From Vicinamibacteria bacterium (GTDB lineage Bacteria > Acidobacteriota > Vicinamibacteria > Fen-336 > JAGNNV01), in NCBI GenBank assembly GCA_016650185.1, contig JAENWE010000170.1:1-13901 (forward strand): 13,901 bases of DNA, in the 5' to 3' direction. How positions within the stretch are numbered: position 1 is the stretch's first letter; each line of letters starts with the position of its first letter. The notes beneath the pieces were generated by a model. It worked only from the letters and a program-made list of their open reading frames with translations, was not told the DNA's origin and did no database searches. Made by a program: the position numbers and the translations under genes. Shown here in pieces: positions 7,257 to 13,901 of the stretch.

Positions 7257-8210
7257 TTACGGCTTTGCCGGGTCGAGACCAGCGAGGGTTTCGTCCGCGG
7301 CGGAAAACGGATCAATCGTACGGTTCTGCACCCGCTCGCGCAGGTGCTGGCTGGGATCGAGCGCGTCGATGCGACGGCGTACCCTCTCCCGCAAGAGGGC
7401 GTCCACCTGGGTTTCGAACTGGCGCAGCAGTCGCTCGCGACGCCGGGCGGCCAAAGCACCGCTGGTTTCGCGCCGAGCGCGCACTTCGTCGATCGTGCTC
7501 GCCAATTCCTCGATGCCCTGGCTCGAGGTGGCCACCGTCCGAACCACCGGAGGACGATCGCCCTTCGTCTCGCCGGTGAGCGACAACATCATCGCGATCT
7601 CGGAGGCCAGCCGATCGGCGCCGTCCCTATCCGCCTTGTTCACCACGAACAGGTCAGCGATCTCCATGATCCCGGCTTTGAGCGCCTGAACCTCGTCGCC
7701 CAGGCCCGGCACCAGAACCACCACCGCGATATCCGCCTCGGAGGCAATGTCGACTTCATCCTGGCCGACCCCGACGGTCTCGACGATGAGGATGTCTTTG
7801 GACGATGCGTCGAGAACGAGGAGAGCCGCCGCGGTGGTGGCGGACAGGCCGCCGAGGGCGCCACGTGTCGCCATCGAACGGATAAAAACGCCGTCATCGG
7901 TGGCGTGGTTCTGCATGCGGATCCGGTCCCCCAAGATGGCGCCGCCCGAAAATGGGGACGTGGGGTCGACCGCGATGACGCCGACGGTCTTCCCGGCCTT
8001 CCGAAAATGGGTGGTCAGCCGGTCCACCAGGGTTGATTTTCCCGCTCCGGGAGGGCCGGTGATGCCGAGAGTCAGCGCCTTGCCCGCATGCGGGAAGAGT
8101 CGCACCAGAAGGGCTCGAGAGCCCGGCCAATCATCCTCCACCGCCCGAATGGCACGAGCCACCGAGCGAATGTCGCCGCGCAGGATGTCCTTGTCTTCCG
8201 GGAGATTCAT
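7257..8210 (-). CDS. meaB: MeaB/ArgK-type G3E GTPase, methylmalonyl-CoA mutase chaperone
   Basis: MeaB protects and reloads the adenosylcobalamin-dependent methylmalonyl-CoA mutase by gating cofactor transfer. The protein has 317 residues, normal for the family. The Walker A motif GPPGAGKS is at 52-59. It is followed by VIAVDPTSPFSGGAILGDRIRM, with the DRIRM signature, then IVETVGVGQDEVDI (G3/switch region) and VVNKADR (G4). The C-terminal ~60 residues are Arg/Glu-rich helical sequence, as expected for the dimerisation arm. The frame is open up to 8333, but the ATG at 8208-8210 is the right start: it gives the usual MeaB N-terminus, and anything longer would run into the acyl-CoA dehydrogenase gene. 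It lies 28 bases downstream of that gene and 17 before the epimerase. No mutase subunit is encoded in this window. Confidence 0.95.
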   Translation of the reverse strand: MNLPEDKDILRGDIRSVARAIRAVEDDWPGSRALLVRLFPHAGKALTLGITGPPGAGKSTLVDRLTTHFRKAGKTVGVIAVDPTSPFSGGAILGDRIRMQNHATDDGVFIRSMATRGALGGLSATTAAALLVLDASSKDILIVETVGVGQDEVDIASEADIAVVVLVPGLGDEVQALKAGIMEIADLFVVNKADRDGADRLASEIAMMLSLTGETKGDRPPVVRTVATSSQGIEELASTIDEVRARRETSGALAARRRERLLRQFETQVDALLRERVRRRIDALDPSQHLRERVQNRTIDPFSAADETLAGLDPAKP

Positions 8211-8238
8211 GCGCGCTTCGTGAGGCTCGCGAAAAAAT

Positions 8239-9378
8239 CTAGGAGAGAAGAGAGCGCGCGATGACGAGCTTCTGCACTTCGCTCGTGCCTTCGCCGATGG
8301 TGCCGAGCTTCGAGTCGCGCAGAGCGCGTTCAACCGGATAGTCCTTCACGAAGCCATATCCGCCGTGGATCTGAATCGCCTCGAGCGCCACCTCGACCGC
8401 GATTTCACTGGCGTAGAGCTTGGCCATGGCCGACTCGGTCTTGTGTTCCTTGCCAAGGTCGCGCCATGCGGCGGCGCGGAGCGTGAGCAGGCGGGCGGCA
8501 TCGATCTTCAGCGCCATCTCGGAGAGCTTGAACTGTATGCCCTGGAACTCCGCGATGGCCTGATTGAACTGCTTGCGGCCCTTCGCATAAGAGAGCGCCG
8601 CCTCAAAGGCGCCCTGGGCGATGCCGATTGAGAAGGCGGCGATGCCGATGCGCCCGCGATCCAGAATCTTCAGCGTATCCACATAGCCCATGCCCGGCTG
8701 GCCCAGAAGGTGCGATGCTGGAATGCGGCAGTCTTCAAGAATCAGCTCGGAGGTGTCGGACGAGCGAACGCCCAGCTTGTCCTCCTTCTTCCCGGGCCGG
8801 AAGCCCTTGGTCCCCCGGTCGACCAGGAACGCGGAGATCCCCTTCTTGCCCTTGGTCTTGTCGGTCACGGCCATGACCACCGCGATCTCGGCGAAGCTGC
8901 CGTTCGTGATGAACGTCTTCGATCCATTCAGCACCCACGAGTCGCCGTCCTTCACCGCGGTGGTCTTGGTGCCGCCCGCGTCCGAACCGGCGCTGTTCTC
9001 GGTCAGGCCCCACGCTCCCACGAATTCGCCGGTGGCGAGCCTGGGAAGGTACTTCTTCTTCTGCTCCTCACTGCCGGCCAGAAAGATATGTCCCGAGGAG
9101 AGCGAGTTGTGGGCGGCGGTGGACAGAGCGACCCCCGCATCGACCCGAGCCAGTTCTTCGATGACGATCGTGTAGTCGACGGTCGACATCCCGGAGCCCC
9201 CGTACTCTTCGGGGAACACCACGGCAAGCAGACCCAACTCGCCCAGCTTGTTGAAGATCTCCCGCGGGAACATCTGGGCTTCGTCCCAGGCCCGGGCGTT
9301 TGGCTTCAACTCCCGCTCCGCGAAATCGCGGACGGTCTTCCTAAGGAGCCGCTGATCGGCGCTCGGTTCGAAATCCAT
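8239..9378 (-). CDS. Acyl-CoA dehydrogenase (FAD-dependent, short/branched-chain type)
   Basis: This 379-residue flavoenzyme should introduce the alpha-beta double bond into acyl-CoA and pass electrons to ETF. Motifs: FPEEYGGSGMSTVDY ~55-69, the FAD/substrate signature LTENSAGSD at 125-133, the second signature QIHGGYGF at 336-343, and Glu363 in TIGEGTSEVQ, where short-chain enzymes have the catalytic base. The start at 9376-9378 (MDFEPSADQRLLR) fits family N-termini and has a G-rich ribosome site (GGGGG) five bases upstream; the in-frame codons up to 9405 lie in a hairpin region. Placement directly ahead of meaB and the epimerase suggests a branched-chain or short acyl-CoA feeding propionyl/methylmalonyl-CoA metabolism. 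Exact chain specificity (butyryl, isobutyryl, 2-methylbutyryl) cannot be assigned from sequence alone. Confidence 0.94.
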   Translation of the reverse strand: MDFEPSADQRLLRKTVRDFAERELKPNARAWDEAQMFPREIFNKLGELGLLAVVFPEEYGGSGMSTVDYTIVIEELARVDAGVALSTAAHNSLSSGHIFLAGSEEQKKKYLPRLATGEFVGAWGLTENSAGSDAGGTKTTAVKDGDSWVLNGSKTFITNGSFAEIAVVMAVTDKTKGKKGISAFLVDRGTKGFRPGKKEDKLGVRSSDTSELILEDCRIPASHLLGQPGMGYVDTLKILDRGRIGIAAFSIGIAQGAFEAALSYAKGRKQFNQAIAEFQGIQFKLSEMALKIDAARLLTLRAAAWRDLGKEHKTESAMAKLYASEIAVEVALEAIQIHGGYGFVKDYPVERALRDSKLGTIGEGTSEVQKLVIARSLLS

Positions 9379-9396
9379 GCATACCCCCAAAGAACA

Positions 9397-9415
9397 CCCC
9401 CGCAAAGCGAGGGGG
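9397..9415 (-). terminator. Hairpin between cdsA and the acyl-CoA dehydrogenase gene
   Basis: On the minus strand CCCC/C-T-CGC pairs with GCG-GGGG around a TTT loop (7 pairs, one bulged T). It is followed by TGTTCTTT, which is only moderately U-rich. It sits in the 74-base gap between two blocks of functionally unrelated genes. It could be a weak terminator of the uppS-cdsA unit or a 5' leader structure of the dehydrogenase mRNA; the sequence does not decide. Confidence 0.3.
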
Positions 9416-9452
9416 ACGGTGATCTTATGCTGCTGACCCGGTCGGGAGAGGG

Positions 9453-10292
9453 TCAGGAAAGTGCGCGGAAGATAGCGTAGAGCAACGGGGCGGACAGGAT
9501 GAACCCGTCCATGCGATCGAGAGCGCCGCCGTGGCCCGGAAAGAGTGTGCCCGAATCCTTCGCGCCCACATACCGTTTGAAGAGACTCTCCAGAAGATCG
9601 CCCACTATCCCCGCGATAGCCGCGAGGACTCCCATGGTCACGAGGAGTCCCAAAGGCTGCCCCCTGAAGAACGTGGCTCCGATCATCGCGCTGGCGAGCG
9701 CGGCGCCTATCAAGCCACCGATGGCTCCCTCGATCGTCTTCCCCGGAGAAACCAGGGGGGCCAGTTTGTGCCGGCCCAGGGCGCGACCCACGAAATAGGC
9801 GAAGACATCCGAGGCGACGATGACAGCGAGCAGGAAGGCCATCCGAGCCGTCCCTTCCTCTGATGGGGCGAGACTGGACAGGGCCGCGAACGAACCGGCG
9901 CCCAAACCGATCAGCAACCCGCTGAGCGCACCCGCGCTTTCACCCGCGAGCACTTTTATGCCATGGCGATCCGCGCGCATGACCGCGACCAGGGCCGCGA
10001 CCACTCCGGCCACGATGGGCAGGCCGGAAACCGGGAACGCCCGGCCCGAATCCGGCACGCCGGCCATTTCAAAGAAGATGGCGATGCCGGGCAAGAAGGA
10101 AAGATGAGACGAATCCAGGGAGGCGCGAGCGAGGAGGGTGTGCGCCTCACTCATCCCCATAACACACAGAATCGCCGCCATGAGCCACGGTCCGCGCTGG
10201 GGAAACAAGACAATCACTCCCACCACCACCGGAAGCACGACTGCCGCGGTCACCACCCGGCGGAAGAGATTCGATGAGAAAAGACCGCTCAT
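9453..10292 (-). CDS. cdsA: Phosphatidate cytidylyltransferase (CdsA)
   Basis: CdsA makes CDP-diacylglycerol from phosphatidic acid and CTP in the inner membrane, the precursor of all common phospholipids. The protein has 279 residues with several hydrophobic segments (~13-30, 34-50, 66-80, 90-105, 118-143, 150-170, 190-232). The family signature in the C-terminal half is complete: SDVFAYFVGRALG (161-173), HKLAPLVSPGKTIEG (175-189), GDLLESLFKR (231-240), then KDSG (245-248) and FPGHGGALDRMDG (251-263). The ATG at 10290-10292 overlaps the uppS stop (ATGA), so it is preferred over in-frame codons up to 10391 that would intrude into uppS. The usual next genes dxr and rseP are absent. Confidence 0.95.
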   Translation of the reverse strand: MSGLFSSNLFRRVVTAAVVLPVVVGVIVLFPQRGPWLMAAILCVMGMSEAHTLLARASLDSSHLSFLPGIAIFFEMAGVPDSGRAFPVSGLPIVAGVVAALVAVMRADRHGIKVLAGESAGALSGLLIGLGAGSFAALSSLAPSEEGTARMAFLLAVIVASDVFAYFVGRALGRHKLAPLVSPGKTIEGAIGGLIGAALASAMIGATFFRGQPLGLLVTMGVLAAIAGIVGDLLESLFKRYVGAKDSGTLFPGHGGALDRMDGFILSAPLLYAIFRALS

Positions 10293-11083
10293 GCTTTGCC
10301 CGCGCTGGCGGTGATGCCGCCATAGCGGCGTTCCCTCTTCTGGAAATCTACGATCGCCTGAAGCAGGTGACGTCGTCTGAAGTCGGGCCACAGGACGTCG
10401 GTTACCCAGATTTCCGCGTAGGCGATCTGCCAGAGAAGAAAGTTGGATACCCGAAGCTCTCCGCTGGTCCGGATCAGAAGGTCCGGCTCGGGCAGATGAG
10501 CGGTGAACAGGCGCCGCTCAATCGCTTTCTCGTCGATGTCCATAGGATCTATCGTTCCCGCCCTGGCCTCGATGGCCAGGCGGCGAGCCACGTCAGTCAG
10601 TTCAGACCGGCCGCTGTAGTTGAGGGCAAGAGAGAACTGGAGCCCGCTGAGCTTGCTCGTCTCATGAATGCCTCGGCGCAACTCATCCCGAACGTCTTTC
10701 GGAAGGCCGTCGAGCCCTCCCACCACACCGAACTTGATGTTGTTGGCCCTGAGAGTCTTCAGTTCGCGGCGAATGTAGAGCTTCAGCAGTCCCATGAGAC
10801 CCGAAACTTCATCGGTCGGGCGCTTCCAGTTCTCCGTCGAAAACGCGTAAACGGTTAGAGCCTGAAGGCCGAGGCGAGCCGCGGTCTCGACCACGGACCG
10901 GACCGATTCGACGCCGGCTCTATGGCCCTCCAGCCGAGGCAGATGGCGACTCCTCGCCCACCGGCCGTTCCCGTCCATGATGACGGCCACGTGCCTGGGA
11001 AGGCGGCTGAAGTCGATGGCGGCGACGAGCGTCTGCTCATCGCGATCGTCGCCGACAACCTCAAGGACTTGGGCGCGCGTCAT
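10289..11083 (-). CDS. uppS: Undecaprenyl diphosphate synthase / cis-prenyltransferase (UppS)
   Basis: UppS extends farnesyl diphosphate with isopentenyl diphosphate to the C55 carrier lipid of peptidoglycan and O-antigen synthesis. The protein has 264 residues. HVAVIMDGNGRWA (31-43) carries the catalytic Asp37. Further motifs are GHRAGVESVR, LTVYAFSTENWKRP (76-89) and the substrate/Mg site RTSGELRVSNFLLWQIAYAE (205-224). The N-terminus extends about 28 residues before the core, slightly long for the family. The ATG at 11081-11083 is chosen because longer versions would cross the intergenic gap and enter the preceding gene. No Shine-Dalgarno sequence is visible before it, but a -10-like hexamer lies 9 bases upstream. 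It overlaps cdsA by 4 bases. Minor oddity: NYSGRSE where NYGGRxE is usual. Confidence 0.95.
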   Translation of the reverse strand: MTRAQVLEVVGDDRDEQTLVAAIDFSRLPRHVAVIMDGNGRWARSRHLPRLEGHRAGVESVRSVVETAARLGLQALTVYAFSTENWKRPTDEVSGLMGLLKLYIRRELKTLRANNIKFGVVGGLDGLPKDVRDELRRGIHETSKLSGLQFSLALNYSGRSELTDVARRLAIEARAGTIDPMDIDEKAIERRLFTAHLPEPDLLIRTSGELRVSNFLLWQIAYAEIWVTDVLWPDFRRRHLLQAIVDFQKRERRYGGITASAGKA

Positions 11084-11092
11084 GGAGGGCCG

Positions 11093-11098
11093 ATTGTA
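11093..11098 (-). promoter_or_regulatory. Possible -10 element of a leaderless uppS transcript
   Basis: The minus strand reads TACAAT here (5/6 to TATAAT), ending 9 bases before the uppS ATG. The start codon lacks a ribosome binding site. A poor -35 match (TTGCAA) lies 15 bases further upstream. If real, transcription would start at or next to the ATG. A single hexamer can occur by chance. Confidence 0.25.
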
Positions 11099-11168
11099 AG
11101 CGTTGCCAAGGTCTTGCAAACCGGCTCGATGCCGGGCGCTGCCTGGAACTGACACCCAATCAACCCGA

Positions 11169-11915
11169 TCAACGTTCTCCGGGAATGAGAGGGCGGAAGA
11201 CCACCGCGTAACGCTTCTCGCCATCGCAGATCTGGGCCATTTCGGCTCCCGTGGGAAGGCCCCTTGTGACCTTCTCCGAAACCACCACCTCGTTGGCGAT
11301 CGACTGCGCAAGGGGGGGCAGCAGCGCCCCAGGGGGCCGACAGCCTCCGGAAAGCGTCTTCTCCCTTACGATCATCGCGAACTGAGGAGGATCGAAGGGA
11401 CGGAGGGACGGATGGCGGAAACTGGCCAGACTCCGAATGAACTCCGGCAGAGGCTCGAGGGCAGGCGCGCTCTCCGGGGGCAGCGACCCGGTCAGAACCG
11501 TCTGCAGTCGCGCGCCGATCAGGACAGAGAACCGAAACAGGGCCGGGCCATCGCCGAGGCTCAGAGTGGAGGGCGGTCCTGCCGGACCCAACGACTTCAA
11601 GATCATGTCCAGGCGGGTCGCGACCCCCTGCATCTCGGCTCGATCCAGCAAGCCCCGCAGAATTTCGCGCCGGCCTCCGACAAATACCGAGCCGTCAGTC
11701 ATCAGAACAAAGCGAGGCGGGACTCCATCAAAGCTCTCCCTTGATGTGAGGGGCATCTCGGAAGGAAGAGGGTCGAGCCGCAACCAGACCGCGGGCGCGG
11801 GCGGATCCTGGGCCCCCACAGTACCTGATGGGTGGGCCGCCAAGGTGGCGGCAAGGATCAGAAAGGCAGAAGCGCGCGGGGCGCGGGCAAGAAGACTTCG
11901 TGAGTGTTCGAACAT
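11169..11915 (-). CDS. Secreted protein of unknown function
   Basis: With the ATG at 11913-11915 the product is 248 residues. It has a clear signal peptide: arginines at 6, 11 and 14, then a hydrophobic core AFLILAATLAA (17-27) and likely cleavage around GAQ-DPP (34-38). There is no lipobox Cys near the cut, so export to the periplasm or outside is expected. The mature part is Pro/Leu-rich and has a predicted beta element PPRFVLMTDGSVFVGG (66-81), followed by an amphipathic helix (REILRGLLDRAEMQG). It has two cysteines only (192 and 230), which could form a disulfide. I recognise no family. The frame is open much further upstream (to 13595) opposite the gamma-glutamyltransferase gene, but that stretch is antisense shadow. 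It is divergent from that transferase gene across 96 bases and lies 85 bases before uppS. No good Shine-Dalgarno sequence is seen. Confidence 0.7.
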   Translation of the reverse strand: MFEHSRSLLARAPRASAFLILAATLAAHPSGTVGAQDPPAPAVWLRLDPLPSEMPLTSRESFDGVPPRFVLMTDGSVFVGGRREILRGLLDRAEMQGVATRLDMILKSLGPAGPPSTLSLGDGPALFRFSVLIGARLQTVLTGSLPPESAPALEPLPEFIRSLASFRHPSLRPFDPPQFAMIVREKTLSGGCRPPGALLPPLAQSIANEVVVSEKVTRGLPTGAEMAQICDGEKRYAVVFRPLIPGER

Positions 11916-11995
11916 CTGTAGGGGCAGGATAGATCGGGAAGACGTCAACCTCGTGGCCGCTCTCCAAGTTCCTCGTAAGATGGGCCGTCCTAACT

Positions 11996-12000
11996 GGAGG
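11996..12000 (+). promoter_or_regulatory. Ribosome binding site of the gamma-glutamyltransferase gene
   Basis: GGAGG, extended as GGAGGAAG, lies 11 bases before the ATG at 12012. This is the strongest Shine-Dalgarno sequence in the window and fixes this start. Confidence 0.65.
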
Positions 12001-12011
12001 AAGAAAAGCTC

Positions 12012-13718
12012 ATGCGTTTCACTCGACTCTCGCCTCTGGCGGCCAGCCTCGTCCTTCTCTCGGCCTCGCTGCAGCCGATGGCGCGCGCTGCTCAGCCGGT
12101 GCGCGCGAAGAACGGAATGGTCGCCTCCCAGTCGTTTATCGCCTCGCAGGTGGGGGCTGACGTGCTCTGGGACGGCGGGAACGCCGTCGACGCGACCATC
12201 GCGACCGCCTTCGCGCTCGCAGTTGTGCATCCAAGCGCCGGGAACATTGGAGGAGGAGGCTTCCTGATCAGCCGTCTGGCCGGTGGAAGCGCCATCACCT
12301 ACGATTTTCGCGAGACCGCCCCGGCGGGCGCGAACCCGCAGATGTTCTTCAAGGACGGGAAATACGACGCGGATCTGCACCACAATTCCCACCTGGCCGT
12401 GGGCGTTCCCGGGACCGTGGCCGGGCTGTATGCCGCCTGGCAGGGCCGGGGCAGCCAGAAACTGCCTTGGCGGCGTTTGGTCGACCCCGCCGTGGTCCTC
12501 GCGCGCGAAGGCTTCATCGTCACGGATGGCCTCGCCCGATCGCTCAAGAGCGTTCTTCCCAGCATGCAGAAATACCCTGCGAGCGTCGAGCAGTTCTCGA
12601 GAAAGGGCGTGCCCTATGAGATGGGCGATATCCTGCGTCAAGCCGATCTCGCCGACACCCTGGAACGGATCGCCGAGGACGGCCCCCGAGGCTTCTACGA
12701 GGGTCGAACCGCGCGCCTGCTTGCCAAGGAGATGAAGGCGAACGGAGGGCTGATCACCGAAAAGGACCTCGAGAACTACGAGGCCAAGAAGCGGGAGCCG
12801 GTGATCGGGACCTATCGCGGCTACGACGTGATCGGCATGCCGCCCATCAGCTCCGGGGGAACCGCGCTCATCGAGATGCTCAACATCCTCGAGGGCTACG
12901 ATCTTGCGAAGGATGGACCGCGGTCCGCCATCACGATTCACCGGATCGTGGAAGCCATGCGCCGGGCCTTCTCCGATCGCGCCCGTTATCTGGGCGACCC
13001 TGAGGTCAACCCGCACATGCCGATCGCGCGCTTGATCTCGAAGGAGTACGCGCTTGGGTTGCGGAAGACCATCCGCGACGATCGGGCCTCCGTGTCTTCG
13101 CCCACGACCTTCGAATGGCCAACGGAGGGCAACGAGACCACTCACATTTCGGTCGTGGATCGCGATCAGAACGCGGTGTCGATGACCTACACCCTCGAAG
13201 CCGGCTACGGCTCGAAGATCGTTGTCCCCGGCGCCGGCTTCCTGCTCAACAACGAGATGGGCGATTTCAACGCCGGCCCCGGACTCACCGACGACAAGGG
13301 TCTCATCGGAACCGAGCCCAATCTCGCTCAGCCCGGGAAGCGGATGCTCTCTTCGATGACGCCCGCCATTCTGGCCAAGGATGGCGATCTGTTCATGGTC
13401 ATCGGCTCGCCCGGCGGCCGCACGATCATCAACACCGTCCTGCTCACCATCCTGAACGTCGTCGATTTCGGCATGAACATCCAGGATGCCATCGACTTCC
13501 CGCGATTCCACCACCAGTGGCTTCCGGATCGAATCCTGTACGAGAAGCACGGTCTGTCGCCGGACACCCTGGCGATCCTGAAGGAGCGCGGCCACAGCGT
13601 GGCCGAGATTCCGGGCTTTCAGGGAGTCGCTCAGGGCATTGCCTGGAACAAGACCGAGAAGGTGATCGAAGGGGCCTCCGACCGACGCGTTCTCGATGGA
13701 GCCGCGATCGGCCGCTAG
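12012..13718 (+). CDS. ggt: Gamma-glutamyltransferase, exported
   Basis: This 568-residue Ntn-hydrolase hydrolyses or transfers the gamma-glutamyl group of glutathione and related peptides in the periplasm. A signal peptide (MRFTRLSPLAASLVLLSASLQPMARA) precedes AQPVRAKNGMVAS. GGNAVDATIATAFALAVVHPSAGNIGGGGF is the family's N-terminal block in outline. YDFRETAP contains Arg100, aligning with E. coli Arg114 that binds the glutamyl carboxylate. The self-cleavage site is at ETTHISVVD: Thr376 would be the new N-terminus and nucleophile of the small subunit (E. coli TTHYSVVD, Thr391). Substrate-binding Ser447-Ser448 (LSSMTP) and Gly468-Gly469 (GSPGGRTI) are present, as is PRFHHQWLPD. Large and small subunits would be about 375 (including signal) and 193 residues, as in E. 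coli. The stop codon TAG lies in the CTAG that borders the palindromic element downstream. A gene for an unknown secreted protein is divergent upstream. Confidence 0.95.
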   Translation: MRFTRLSPLAASLVLLSASLQPMARAAQPVRAKNGMVASQSFIASQVGADVLWDGGNAVDATIATAFALAVVHPSAGNIGGGGFLISRLAGGSAITYDFRETAPAGANPQMFFKDGKYDADLHHNSHLAVGVPGTVAGLYAAWQGRGSQKLPWRRLVDPAVVLAREGFIVTDGLARSLKSVLPSMQKYPASVEQFSRKGVPYEMGDILRQADLADTLERIAEDGPRGFYEGRTARLLAKEMKANGGLITEKDLENYEAKKREPVIGTYRGYDVIGMPPISSGGTALIEMLNILEGYDLAKDGPRSAITIHRIVEAMRRAFSDRARYLGDPEVNPHMPIARLISKEYALGLRKTIRDDRASVSSPTTFEWPTEGNETTHISVVDRDQNAVSMTYTLEAGYGSKIVVPGAGFLLNNEMGDFNAGPGLTDDKGLIGTEPNLAQPGKRMLSSMTPAILAKDGDLFMVIGSPGGRTIINTVLLTILNVVDFGMNIQDAIDFPRFHHQWLPDRILYEKHGLSPDTLAILKERGHSVAEIPGFQGVAQGIAWNKTEKVIEGASDRRVLDGAAIGR

Positions 13719-13894
13719 CCCGGACTATTCATGAGGGAATCTGCTACGACGTCCGATACCGCGCCACTGGCGGGCGTGCTCGCTCCTCGTCTTCTCACAG
13801 TATGTTCAATACTGTTGCGTCGCTCGTCGCTGCGCTTGCCCGCCATTGACACGGTCTCGAACGTCTCGCGACGATTCCTCATGAATAATCCGGG
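13719..13894. mobile_element. 176-bp palindromic (foldback) MITE-like element
   Basis: The ends are inverted copies: CCCGGACTATTCATGAGG at 13719-13736, and the reverse complement of CCCGGATTATTCATGAGG at 13877-13894, one mismatch in 18. Further inside, GACGTCCGA (13748-13756) faces TCGAACGTC (13857-13865), TGGCGGGC (13768-13775) faces GCCCGCCA (13838-13845), and CAGTAT (13798-13803) faces ATACTG (13809-13814). All four pairs share a centre within half a base of 13806.5, so the whole element can fold into one long hairpin. CTAG stands immediately outside both ends (13715-13718 and 13895-13898), as expected of a 4-bp target duplication. It carries no coding capacity for a transposase. Terminal repeats plus duplication point to a non-autonomous transposable element. 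An IS1380- or IS5-type parent is conceivable, since those families make about 4-bp duplications, but this is unverified. A long hairpin could also act as a transcription terminator for ggt. Confidence 0.75.
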
Positions 13895-13901
13895 CTAGCC
13901 C

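Noticed and set aside
8211..8333. Longer meaB start at 8333.
   Set aside because: The added 41 residues are Ser/Arg/Ala-rich, overlap the acyl-CoA dehydrogenase 3' end, and are absent from usual MeaB proteins.
10293..10391. Longer cdsA start at 10391.
   Set aside because: It would lie inside uppS, while the ATG at 10292 gives a precise ATGA overlap and a normal CdsA N-terminus.
11976..11981. TAAGAT as a -10 box for ggt.
   Set aside because: Only four of six matches to TATAAT and nothing resembling a -35 box 15-19 bases upstream.
11916..13595. Long open frame on the minus strand opposite ggt, continuous with the secreted protein gene (808 codons in total).
   Set aside because: It mirrors the codon pattern of ggt, which has full family motifs and a strong ribosome site. 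A signal peptide appears only at 11915, so the real gene starts there.
1..13901. Phage, defence system, CRISPR array, tRNA or rRNA genes.
   Set aside because: No spaced direct repeats, no recognisable nuclease, integrase or transposase gene, and no RNA gene sequence was seen. The only mobile signature is the non-coding palindrome at the right edge.

Overview
This is a GC-rich, gene-dense bacterial chromosome segment. The organism is Gram-negative: it has lpxB (lipid A disaccharide synthase) and several exported proteins with Sec-type signal peptides. The gene content (tandem prolyl-oligopeptidase-like S9 peptidases, meaB, methylmalonyl-CoA epimerase, gamma-glutamyltransferase) would suit an uncultured Acidobacteriota-like or related lineage. 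That placement is an inference; there is no rRNA or other phylogenetic marker here.

Layout. Positions 1-4161 (+) hold a tight run of three genes: an S9 peptidase cut by the left window edge, a second S9 peptidase starting inside the stop codon of the first (ATGA), and lpxB, whose best start is a TTG inside the end of the second peptidase gene. Positions 4237-11915 (-) hold nine co-directional genes. In the order of transcription they are: a small secreted protein of unknown function; uppS and cdsA (ATGA overlap); a short gap with a hairpin; then acyl-CoA dehydrogenase, meaB, methylmalonyl-CoA epimerase, MTA phosphorylase (mtnP), a PfkB-type kinase, and an uncharacterised multi-pass membrane protein one base after the kinase. 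Positions 12012-13718 (+) hold an exported gamma-glutamyltransferase, divergent from the secreted unknown. No gap between genes exceeds 300 bases. No rRNA, tRNA or CRISPR array was recognised.

How the genes may work together. uppS and cdsA supply the undecaprenyl carrier and CDP-diacylglycerol for envelope synthesis. The acyl-CoA dehydrogenase, meaB and epimerase fit the branched-chain/odd-chain acyl-CoA to methylmalonyl-CoA route, although the mutase itself is not in the window. mtnP recycles methylthioadenosine; the substrate of the kinase beside it is unknown.

The most unusual item is at the right edge: a 176-bp element (13719-13894) that is a nearly complete palindrome. Four nested pairs of complementary blocks share the same centre, and the element is flanked on both sides by CTAG. 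It looks like a non-autonomous foldback/MITE-type element inserted at the stop codon of the gamma-glutamyltransferase gene. The rest is mostly recognisable housekeeping. The unknown membrane protein and the secreted protein are the only genes without an assignable family.
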